Of a stretch of 8,204 nucleotides of DNA, positions 1 to 7,350 are shown in pieces; positions within the stretch are counted from its first letter, which is position 1, and each line of letters begins with the position of its first letter. The DNA comes from Acidobacteriota bacterium (GTDB lineage: Bacteria; Acidobacteriota; Terriglobia; UBA7540). Below the pieces are notes generated by a model. The model saw only the letters and a list, made by a program, of their open reading frames with translations. It did no database searches and had not been told where the DNA came from. Both the position numbers and the translations under genes were made by a program. Location of the stretch: assembly GCA_021780055.1 (NCBI GenBank), contig JAJXZM010000334.1, positions 1 through 8,204 on the forward strand, read 5' to 3'.

Positions 1-432
1 GACCAGCCAGAGGAGAGGGTCGATGATGGGCTCGATGTCCCAGGCGTACCAGTGGCCATTGAAGGGTAGAAATGGGCGGACTCCGTAAGCGTTTGTGAAG
101 TCAAGGAGCATGTGGCTTGCCGTTGCCACCCAGCAACCAACCAGGAGCCAGAGGCCATTGATCGGTGGGCCCGACTTCGCGGGGCGCGCTCTTTTTCCCA
201 GAAAATAGACGGTCCCCGCCAACAGAGCGCCCAGCACTGTTACACCAATCAGGGAGTGCGTTATCCCTCGATGATATTCCAGGTAGTCGACATTTCCGCC
301 GAAGCCGCTTACCAGGTCGATATCAGGAAGGTTTGCTCCGATCACGATGGCAAGCGTGGCATAGCGTGTCTTGCGGTTGAAGCCCGCCTGGCTGACGGCC
401 AGTCCGGTAAGAGTATGGGTTATGTTGTCCAT
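1..432 (-). CDS. YdjM-family membrane-bound metal-dependent hydrolase, N-terminal part
   Basis: The reading frame is open from an ATG at 432 to the left edge, giving 144 residues without a stop. It begins MDNITHTLTGLAVSQAG, the typical start of YdjM-type (DUF457-like) inner-membrane metal-dependent hydrolases. Conserved polar residues sit where the family has its putative metal ligands: H6, D37 and D39 in NLPDIDL, H54 and H59 in YHRGITHSL, H107 and D111 in SHMLLDFTNAYG, and the segment GHWYAWDIEPIIDPLLW near residues 127-143. Hydrophobic stretches near 24-36, 61-78 and 94-110 look like membrane helices. The substrate of the family is not established. E. coli YdjM is LexA-regulated, but I see no LexA box here. 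The Shine-Dalgarno is weak. The gene lies 81 bp downstream of the lipid kinase on the same strand, so they could share a transcript. The C-terminus is outside the window. Confidence 0.88.
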   Translation of the reverse strand, partial: MDNITHTLTGLAVSQAGFNRKTRYATLAIVIGANLPDIDLVSGFGGNVDYLEYHRGITHSLIGVTVLGALLAGTVYFLGKRARPAKSGPPINGLWLLVGCWVATASHMLLDFTNAYGVRPFLPFNGHWYAWDIEPIIDPLLWLV

Positions 433-448
433 TTAAACGCCCACTTTG

Positions 449-483
449 CAGGAGCGGAGTGTAGGGCTTGAACCCTGCTCCTG
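449..483. repeat. Imperfect hairpin between lipid kinase and hydrolase genes
   Basis: CAGGAGC (449-455) and GCTCCTG (477-483) form a 7-bp outer stem. AGGG (463-466) pairs with CCCT (473-476), continuing the stem directly on one side with a 7-nt bulge on the other; the loop is 467-472. It lies in the 81-bp gap between two minus-strand genes. No T-run follows on the minus strand, so it is more likely an RNA-stabilising or attenuating structure than a standard intrinsic terminator. Confidence 0.4.
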
Positions 484-513
484 TCAAGGTTAAGTCTGCG
501 TGCGAGCCCGCGA

Positions 514-1446
514 TTACTGCTGAGTAGGGAAGAATGATTCGGGCGCAAGGATTGTCAACGCATCCGGGACAACTTCAAAAGTAACGGGAATCCGTCCCGC
601 CAGTTCTCCATCCACCTCAAAAAAGATGGCGGTGTCAGGCCGCTCGCTTGTGCAACGAATGTCGGATCCGCTCAGGAGCCGAACGTCGTACAGCCGGTCA
701 TGGGTTTGAGTAAGGATTCCTAATGCGTACCGGAGATAGCGCCCCGGGCCGCGACCCTCAAAAAGACAACAGGAAAAATCGAGGTCGCGAATGCTGTGCG
801 GCCGCGCCAGCCTGAGCCAGCCAGCGTAACGGGCGGAGCGCTGGATCACCGCGAAAGTTACAGATACGGCATTGCCGCCGGCGCTGAATTGGAACCGAGG
901 GAACCTGTAGTGGAAAACCTGCAGCACGGCTTCCCACACATAAGCGAGGACTCCCATGCGAAGTTTCATTCCGACATCGAGCTGGCTGATAATGTGCGCG
1001 TCGAGGCCAATCCCCGCGACGGCCAGAAAATAGCGTTGGTGTAGGGTTCCTGACTCTTCCCACGTGGCCCGGCCCAGAGGAATTCTGCAGGGCCGGCAGG
1101 TGGGGAGTTGTCTGGCCGCCTTCACCATGTTTCCGGGCAATCTCAGTTCTTTTGCCGCGATGTTTGCGGTGCCTCCCGGCAGGATGGCGAGCGGGACCTT
1201 GCCTGGCGCTATCCCGTTGATCACTTCGTTGATCGTGCCGTCGCCACCGCATGCAATGATCAGGTCGCATCCGGAGGCGGCAGCCTCAGTCGCCAGCCGC
1301 TTGCCATCGCCGGGGTTATCGGTGAACTGCAACTCCGCATCAACTCCGGCTTTGCGCAAAACTGCCACCGCCTTGTGAATCTGCGTGGGACGCCGTGCGC
1401 TTTTTATTCCCGCCAAGGGGTTGGAGATTATGATCGCGTTTTTCAA
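514..1446 (-). CDS. YegS/diacylglycerol-kinase-family lipid kinase
   Basis: This 310-residue protein has the length and two-domain layout of the bacterial YegS/DgkB lipid kinases, which phosphorylate a lipid hydroxyl (diacylglycerol, phosphatidylglycerol or a sphingoid base) with ATP at the inner membrane face. The N-terminal domain opens with AIIISNPLAG (4-13) and has the nucleotide-binding motif GGDGTINEV (67-75) and the second glycine-rich loop LPGGTANIAAKEL (89-101). The C-terminal beta-sandwich domain contains AGIGLDAHI (144-152) and ends with the usual FFEVDGE...VTFEVVPDALTILAP pattern (275-301). The start is inferred: TTG at 1446 is the only start codon between the upstream in-frame stop (1480-1482) and the first conserved strand. 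It lacks a clear Shine-Dalgarno, so expression may be low or the start unusual. The PGGTAN variant replaces the PLGTxND of E. coli YegS. The exact lipid substrate cannot be told. It lies 81 bp upstream of the hydrolase gene on the same strand. Confidence 0.9.
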   Translation of the reverse strand: MKNAIIISNPLAGIKSARRPTQIHKAVAVLRKAGVDAELQFTDNPGDGKRLATEAAASGCDLIIACGGDGTINEVINGIAPGKVPLAILPGGTANIAAKELRLPGNMVKAARQLPTCRPCRIPLGRATWEESGTLHQRYFLAVAGIGLDAHIISQLDVGMKLRMGVLAYVWEAVLQVFHYRFPRFQFSAGGNAVSVTFAVIQRSARYAGWLRLARPHSIRDLDFSCCLFEGRGPGRYLRYALGILTQTHDRLYDVRLLSGSDIRCTSERPDTAIFFEVDGELAGRIPVTFEVVPDALTILAPESFFPTQQ

Positions 1447-1566
1447 AGGAAGGTTCTTGGCAGTCCGGCTGACCTGCTGTCATCGCCTGGCCTATAAGCA
1501 GAGTCCGCACACTGTCGGCCGCCGGCCCGGCAATTAACGTGAGAGCCCGGTGAAAGCTGGAAAGGT

Positions 1567-1971
1567 CTATTCTGAAACTGACTTTGGGCCGACACCTGTG
1601 ATTACTTTTCTGGCGATCTTTTCGCTGGTCTTCTTCTTGATTTTGGCATCGATCCAGACCATGTCACCCTGTTTCAGTTTGGCCAAGGTACTCCTTTTGC
1701 CGTTGTCGATAAATTTAGTTTTGTGTTCCAGCTTGAAAACCTGGTCATCACCGAATTGCGTCTTATCCAGGATGATCTCGTCCTTCATTATTTTCCTTAC
1801 AACACCGTAGATGTAATTCTGATATTGTCCTGCCAGTGAAATAGCATTTTCCAGCCTGCTGGTTGCATCGGGGGCGTCAGGCCCTTCGATCCTCTGCGCC
1901 CACGCCGTTCCAGATGCCACAATGCAGCCCAAAACACCGCTAATTAAAAAGTTGATGACTTTTGTTCTCAT
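1567..1971 (-). CDS. Small exported protein of unknown function, predicted beta-rich domain
   Basis: I do not recognise a named family for this 134-residue protein. Residues 1-25 form a signal peptide: basic MRTK, a hydrophobic core, and TAWA before Q26 as a likely signal peptidase I site. C16 in VLGC is a poor lipobox, so a lipoprotein is possible but less likely. After a short linker the mature part (about 53-131) alternates beta-like segments, GVVRKIMKDEIILDK, VFKLEHKTKFID, LKQGDMVWIDAKIK and KIARKVITGVG. This pattern recalls the small OB-fold-like periplasmic domains of DUF5666-type proteins; that is a resemblance only. The mature protein is lysine-rich. The start is the ATG at 1971 with a weak AGGTG Shine-Dalgarno about 12 nt upstream. 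Coding GC is low (about 42-45% over 1621-1860, counted by eye) compared with its neighbours, which may mean transfer or relaxed codon use. A promoter-like sequence lies upstream at 2013-2042. Confidence 0.75.
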   Translation of the reverse strand: MRTKVINFLISGVLGCIVASGTAWAQRIEGPDAPDATSRLENAISLAGQYQNYIYGVVRKIMKDEIILDKTQFGDDQVFKLEHKTKFIDNGKRSTLAKLKQGDMVWIDAKIKKKTSEKIARKVITGVGPKSVSE

Positions 1972-2012
1972 AGAATTTGACTACACCTGTTGTGATAGTT
2001 ATTCCGACAACG

Positions 2013-2042
2013 AACCTAGCAATCGGATGATTATAATGTCAA
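2013..2042 (-). promoter_or_regulatory. Predicted sigma70-type promoter for the small exported protein
   Basis: On the minus strand a perfect TTGACA (2042-2037) is followed after 18 nt by TAGGTT (2018-2013), which keeps the T-A-T key positions of a -10 box. An overlapping perfect TATAAT (2035-2030) is an alternative -10, but I see no -35 at the right distance from it. The gene start is 42 nt further downstream. Confidence 0.4.
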
Positions 2043-2090
2043 GCACGTTGCCCAGGGGCAAGCGAAGAGGTCATGCAATTTGGGCGCTGT

Positions 2091-2795
2091 TTACTTACTT
2101 GTTGATATGGCTGCCTCAAGGGCTGCAAGGTTCTCAACGATAACCGTGCGGCCTTCAATCTTGAGGATCCCTTCAGCCTGGAAGCGGCTCAGATTTCGGG
2201 AAACCAGCTCTCTTACGGTTCCAATCTGAAAAGCGAGTTCCTGGTTGCTGATACCAAGAATAAATTCGATGCCACGGGATGTTTCCTGACCTTTGGTACT
2301 GGCTTGTTGAAGTAGCCATGAAGCTAATCGGTTGCGGACCGTGGTGAATGAGAGCTCTTCGATCATACCCACAAGCTGCCTCAGCCGCGAGCTGACCACT
2401 TTCAAGACCTTTAGAGACACTTCCGGCCGTTCCAGGCACAGGGCCCGGAAGTCCTTTTTGCTGATGAAAAGCAGCTTGCACGTGCCAACGGCGGCCGTTG
2501 AAGCAGGGTATGGCCCGCCGTCGAAAACCGGCAACTCCGCCAGAGAATTTCCTGCCTTTTCAATATGCAGCACCTGCTCCCGCCCTCCGGCTGACGTGTT
2601 GAATATTTTCACGCTCCCGGCTTGCACAATGTAAAGTCCCTCGCAACGGTCGCCTTCCGAAAAGATGATTTCGCCGGGTTGATATTCCTTTTCCAGCGCA
2701 CGATCCGCCAGAAAGCCCAATTCCCGCTCAGTCAAATCACCGAAAAGTGGAACGTTTTGAAGAGACTCCATCCGCTTTGACTTTGACTCGCCCAT
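2091..2795 (-). CDS. Crp/Fnr-family transcriptional regulator (first of a divergent pair)
   Basis: This 234-residue protein has the standard Crp/Fnr layout: an N-terminal cyclic-nucleotide-binding-like beta-roll (about 15-120, with FSEGDRCEGLYIVQAGSVKIF), a dimerisation helix (about 122-148) and a C-terminal winged helix-turn-helix (about 180-222). The recognition helix TVRELVSRNL (193-202) carries R195, E196, S199 and R200, the arrangement that reads TGTGA-type half-sites in Crp. The pocket segment AELPVFDGGPYPAST (86-100) keeps the glutamate but has proline where cAMP-binding Crp has arginine, so classical cAMP binding is doubtful. There is no N-terminal cysteine cluster as in Fnr, and C51, C106 and C120 are scattered. 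The effector is therefore unknown. The start is taken as ATG 2795; ATG 2771 (residue 9) is equally possible, and neither has a clear Shine-Dalgarno. It diverges from a second Crp/Fnr gene, sharing a control region with a Crp-type box. Confidence 0.93.
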   Translation of the reverse strand: MGESKSKRMESLQNVPLFGDLTERELGFLADRALEKEYQPGEIIFSEGDRCEGLYIVQAGSVKIFNTSAGGREQVLHIEKAGNSLAELPVFDGGPYPASTAAVGTCKLLFISKKDFRALCLERPEVSLKVLKVVSSRLRQLVGMIEELSFTTVRNRLASWLLQQASTKGQETSRGIEFILGISNQELAFQIGTVRELVSRNLSRFQAEGILKIEGRTVIVENLAALEAAISTSK

Positions 2796-2803
2796 GGGGC
2801 TGT

Positions 2804-2809
2804 ATTCTA
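2804..2809 (-). promoter_or_regulatory. Possible -10 box for the minus-strand Crp/Fnr gene
   Basis: TAGAAT on the minus strand matches TATAAT at five of six positions and ends 8 nt before ATG 2795. Transcription would begin almost at the start codon, giving a leaderless message, which would fit the missing Shine-Dalgarno. No good -35 is seen 16-18 nt upstream. Confidence 0.25.
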
Positions 2810-2901
2810 CTTCTGATTACTCAAATTGGCTATTCGGACTGCCGGCATAGGCAGAGGGGGTCGGACGGGTTGCCGAATACTGTTTTCACGTCACCTGAAT
2901 G

Positions 2902-2917
2902 AGTGATTTACGTCACA
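2902..2917. promoter_or_regulatory. Crp-type operator between the two divergent regulator genes
   Basis: AGTGATTTACGTCACA has the Crp layout (TGTGA-N6-TCACA) with nine of ten half-site bases, including an exact GTGA-N6-TCAC core. Its centre (2909.5) is 52 bp from the plus-strand gene start and would be at -41.5 of a start near 2951 set by the -10-like box at 2940-2945, the classical class II activator position. It could equally act as an autoregulatory or shared operator for both divergent genes. A partial TCACGTCACC sequence just upstream (2886-2895) may be an additional half-site. Confidence 0.6.
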
Positions 2918-2939
2918 TCATTGGACTTTGGTTTTCCTC

Positions 2940-2945
2940 TTAAAT
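2940..2945 (+). promoter_or_regulatory. Weak -10 box for the plus-strand Crp/Fnr gene
   Basis: TTAAAT matches four of six positions of TATAAT. It is proposed mainly because it would place transcription start near 2951 and the operator at 2902-2917 at -41.5. No proper -35 box is present, as expected for an activator-dependent promoter. The 5' leader would be only about 11 nt, with AAAGAG as the Shine-Dalgarno. Confidence 0.3.
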
Positions 2946-2961
2946 AGCCAAAGAGTGTCCT

Positions 2962-3816
2962 ATGAAAAACTCTGCAAAAGCAGGCACATTTCCTAAACTG
3001 AAGGCAGGTGCTTTCGCAACGGTGAAGCCGTGGAACAGATCCCTTACCGAGTTTGTCCAGGCGCTTGAATCCGTTAAGTCCATTGTGAATCTGCCAAAGC
3101 ACGCCAAGCTCCTTGAAGAGGGACAACTGCCGGAGGGCATTTTTGTTCTGCTGCACGGAAGCGTAAAGCTTTTTGTCTCACTCAAAGGTGGGAAATCACT
3201 GATTTTACGCGTTGTACAGTCGGGAGAAGTCCTTGGCTTAAGCGCCACGATGTCTTCCAAGCCGGCGGAGTATACGGCTGAGACCCTGAGTCCGACGCAG
3301 TTCCTTTACGTCCCGCGAAAGGATTTCCTCACCCTTCTTGAGCAACACCCGGCGATCTGCATCTCCGTGGTGGAAGTGTTGAGCCATCAGCTTGGCGAAG
3401 CTGTACACATGATTCACTATTCGTCGGGGTCACAACCTGCTGTCGAAAAACTGGCCGACCTGCTCGAGTTGTGGGTTGCCGAATGCGGCGAAGCAACAGA
3501 ACACGGAACGGAACTGAAGCTTCCGCTGACACAGGAAGAAATCGGCCAGATGATTGGTGTATCGCGCGAAACTGTTTCCCGGCTCCTTGCTGAATTTGAG
3601 GAACAGGGCATCCTGGAACTTGAGGGTTCGCACGTGCGGATCTTGAAAGGGCATCATCCCGAGGAGATGGCTACGGCGAAGGCTCGGAAATGTGAAAAGG
3701 ATATCCAGGCCGGAACCTCGTCGTACGCGCTTGAGGGTGGAAACGGTTCTTCTTCCGAGGCGCAGGCCGGTAGCTCTGAGGAGGTACCTCCACCGCACCG
3801 GGAATTTACTCATTAA
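2962..3816 (+). CDS. Crp/Fnr-family transcriptional regulator with C-terminal tail
   Basis: This 284-residue regulator has a beta-roll sensor domain (about 30-125, with LLEEGQLPEGIFVLLHGSVK around 50-69), a dimer helix (about 128-155) and a winged helix-turn-helix (about 185-228). The recognition helix GVSRETVSRLL (199-209) is nearly Crp-like, with R202, E203 and R207 placed to read TGTGA half-sites. The pocket segment GEVLGLSATMSSKPAEYTAETL differs strongly from the cAMP pocket (no GE...RS signature), and there is no Fnr-type cysteine cluster, so the signal is unknown. Two extras stand out: a basic N-terminal extension of about 25 residues, and a polar, Ser/Glu/Gly-rich tail of about 54 residues after the last wing strand (231-284), probably disordered. 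The upstream in-frame TAA at 2941-2943 fixes the start as ATG 2962. The stop codon overlaps that of the convergent radical SAM gene inside one TTAA. Confidence 0.93.
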   Translation: MKNSAKAGTFPKLKAGAFATVKPWNRSLTEFVQALESVKSIVNLPKHAKLLEEGQLPEGIFVLLHGSVKLFVSLKGGKSLILRVVQSGEVLGLSATMSSKPAEYTAETLSPTQFLYVPRKDFLTLLEQHPAICISVVEVLSHQLGEAVHMIHYSSGSQPAVEKLADLLELWVAECGEATEHGTELKLPLTQEEIGQMIGVSRETVSRLLAEFEEQGILELEGSHVRILKGHHPEEMATAKARKCEKDIQAGTSSYALEGGNGSSSEAQAGSSEEVPPPHREFTH

Positions 3817-4901
3817 GCGCATGCCTCGACCATGCGCGGTTGATACACACACGAAGGGTCTGCGGCAAAAGCATCGCCCGTGAGCGCGTAGGCCCGTGAG
3901 CGTGAGCCGCCGCAGATTTCCCGAAACTCACAGACTCCGCATTTTCCCTTGAAATTTGAAGTGTCGCGCAACTGCTTGAAGAGCGGTGCATCCCGGTAAA
4001 TGTCTGCCAGTTGCTGGCGTCGGATATTGCCGGCCGACAAGGGCAGAAAGCCGCTGGGGAACACCTCGCCCTGATGGGAGATAAAGACAAAACCTTTCCC
4101 ATCGTTCAAACCGCGTGGCGCGCGGCCGATACCGTCACCCAGCGGCCTGCCGGCTGGAAATGGAATACCAACTTTGCCGCTTCGGCGCAATGCTGCGCGC
4201 TTTTGTGCCAGATATCTCCTGTAATGCTGGGCCTCGGTCGTCTTGATGTCGAAAGAAACGTTTTGCGAGACTTCGGCCAGTTTGGCAAAAATCTCTTCGA
4301 ACTCCTCGGCGCTGACGAGGTCCTGGATCTGGCCACGGCCCGTGGGGACCAGGAAGAACACGCTCCAAAGCACCATGTCGAAAGTTTCCAACAGGCGCAC
4401 CATGTTTTCAAAATCAGCCAGGTTGCGCCGGGTAATGGTGGTGTTGATCTGTATGGGAAGCCCCAGACTGCCAGCAGAGCGGATGGCGTCCAGCGTCAGT
4501 CTATAAGAGCCGGAAACCCCCCGGAATGCGTCGTGGATCTCAGGGGTAGATCCATCCAGGCTGACGGCCAGCCTTGCCAGCCCGCAATGCTGCAAACGGG
4601 CAATTGCCGCGTGAGTGAGCAGCGGCGTGGCGCTTGGTGTCATCGACATCCGGACTCCGCGGTGCGTTCCATAGTCTACTAAGTCATAAATGTCCGGCCG
4701 CTTAAGAGGGTCGCCACCCGTCAGCACAAACAAGGGCGCCGCCATCCGGGCAACCTGGTCGATAAGGTCCTTGCCTTCTTCGGTTGAAAGTTCCATTGGC
4801 GCCCGAAGCGGCTGGGCGCAGGCCCTGCAATGGAGGCAGGCCAGATCACAGGCTTGGGTGACCTCCCAAATCACGATAAAAGGTGTTTTGTTGAAATCCA
4901 T
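3813..4901 (-). CDS. Radical SAM/SPASM-domain enzyme, NirJ/AhbD-like
   Basis: The protein has 362 residues. The N-terminal radical SAM domain has the canonical CxxxCxxC cluster motif, CDLACLHC, with C18, C22 and C25 binding the SAM-cleaving [4Fe-4S] cluster, then TGGDP (61-65) and VSLDGSTPEIHDAFRG (113-128). The C-terminal SPASM-type segment, CGVCEFREICGGSRSRAYALTGD (321-343) with C351 in DPSC, should bind an auxiliary cluster through C321, C324, C330 and C351. The CGGSRxRAYxxTGD...DPxC pattern is characteristic of heme d1/alternative heme enzymes (NirJ, AhbC, AhbD) and a nearby family of unassigned relatives that I recall as TIGR04053. No other tetrapyrrole gene lies in the window, so the substrate is undecided: porphyrin side-chain chemistry and peptide modification are both possible. 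The start at ATG 4901 has a GGGGG Shine-Dalgarno six nt upstream. Two Crp-type boxes lie upstream, suggesting control by the neighbouring regulators. Confidence 0.92.
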   Translation of the reverse strand: MDFNKTPFIVIWEVTQACDLACLHCRACAQPLRAPMELSTEEGKDLIDQVARMAAPLFVLTGGDPLKRPDIYDLVDYGTHRGVRMSMTPSATPLLTHAAIARLQHCGLARLAVSLDGSTPEIHDAFRGVSGSYRLTLDAIRSAGSLGLPIQINTTITRRNLADFENMVRLLETFDMVLWSVFFLVPTGRGQIQDLVSAEEFEEIFAKLAEVSQNVSFDIKTTEAQHYRRYLAQKRAALRRSGKVGIPFPAGRPLGDGIGRAPRGLNDGKGFVFISHQGEVFPSGFLPLSAGNIRRQQLADIYRDAPLFKQLRDTSNFKGKCGVCEFREICGGSRSRAYALTGDAFAADPSCVYQPRMVEACA

Positions 4902-4946
4902 TAGTTGCCCCCGCAGTCGTCTTTCCGTTCTGAATAACCTAAGCCC

Positions 4947-4952
4947 AATGTA
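4947..4952 (-). promoter_or_regulatory. Predicted -10 box for the radical SAM gene
   Basis: TACATT on the minus strand matches TATAAT at four of six positions. A start near 4940-4941 would put the perfect palindromic operator at about -41.5 to -42.5, leaving a leader of about 39 nt that includes the GGGGG Shine-Dalgarno. No -35 box is evident, which fits an activator-dependent promoter. Confidence 0.35.
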
Positions 4953-4974
4953 AGCATGCTTCGCACCCCAGGAC

Positions 4975-4990
4975 TGTGACTTAAGTCACA
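4975..4990. promoter_or_regulatory. Perfect palindromic Crp-type operator upstream of the radical SAM gene
   Basis: TGTGACTTAAGTCACA is a perfect 16-bp palindrome and an exact match to TGTGA-N6-TCACA. It lies 74 bp upstream of the radical SAM start codon, with its centre at about -41.5 relative to the predicted promoter. Both Crp/Fnr proteins in the window have the R-E-x-x-S-R recognition helix expected to bind such a site. Which one binds is not decided by the sequence. Confidence 0.75.
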
Positions 4991-4997
4991 ACAGGTG

Positions 4998-5013
4998 TGT
5001 GACCTCTGTCATA
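4998..5013. promoter_or_regulatory. Second, tandem Crp-type operator
   Basis: TGTGACCTCTGTCATA matches TGTGA-N6-TCACA at nine of ten half-site bases. Its centre is 23 bp from that of the perfect palindrome, close to two helical turns, so two dimers could sit on nearly the same DNA face, at roughly -41.5 and -64.5 of the radical SAM promoter. Confidence 0.55.
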
Positions 5014-5175
5014 GACCAGGAATTGCGCCCGGTTTATCTTGATGGTGTCGGACAGGGAACCTGCTGAAGTTAACGATGCAGCGAGTCATAGAACCAATCC
5101 CGGGCCGGCGCACTTAGAAAGATCGGTCTTCATTAACGCAAGTAGACCTTCCAGCGTTCTGCCCCGAACGCACAA

Positions 5176-5210
5176 GGGTAGAGACGGTTCAAGACTGGCC
5201 GTCTCTACCT
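5176..5210. repeat. Long perfect hairpin upstream of ligA
   Basis: GGTAGAGACGG (5177-5187) and CCGTCTCTACC (5199-5209) form 11 uninterrupted base pairs, plus a G-T wobble at 5176/5210, around an 11-nt loop (5188-5198). It ends 15 bp before the TATAAT box that faces ligA. The flanking genes diverge, so it does not terminate either one. It may be a regulatory element, or one copy of a dispersed palindromic repeat of the REP or small MITE type. Confidence 0.65.
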
Positions 5211-5225
5211 CCCTCACCAACGGGT

Positions 5226-5231
5226 TATAAT
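5226..5231 (+). promoter_or_regulatory. -10 box likely serving ligA
   Basis: A perfect TATAAT, oriented to ligA, would start transcription near 5238 and give a leader of about 85 nt. The region 17 nt upstream is CTCTAC, within the right arm of the hairpin, and does not resemble TTGACA, so the -35 is poor. Confidence 0.45.
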
Positions 5232-5291
5232 GCTCCTTGCAGGCCACGACGTGTGTATGAGTTTTTCGGCGGCCCTCTGCGATTTCCCTGA

Positions 5292-7334
<2,043 letters not shown>

Positions 7335-7350
7335 GAATCGGATTGCCCCT

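Noticed and set aside
112..471. A 119-codon plus-strand frame at the left edge
   Set aside because: The minus strand encodes the YdjM-type hydrolase with conserved histidines and aspartates over the same bases.
1985..2005. A possible Crp box before the small exported protein gene (TTGTGA half-site at 1990-1995)
   Set aside because: Only one half-site is good; the partner half at the right spacing matches two of five bases.
2886..2906. Inverted TCAC...GTGA pair just left of the Crp-type box
   Set aside because: The half-sites face the wrong way for Crp/Fnr spacing; at most the TCACGTCACC adds a spare half-site.
4011..4682. A 223-codon plus-strand frame opposite the radical SAM gene
   Set aside because: The minus-strand frame has all expected motifs and cysteines; the opposite frame has no recognisable domain.
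5039..5230. A 63-codon plus-strand frame between the radical SAM gene and ligA
   Set aside because: No convincing start or Shine-Dalgarno, no domain-like sequence, and it spans the hairpin and the TATAAT box.
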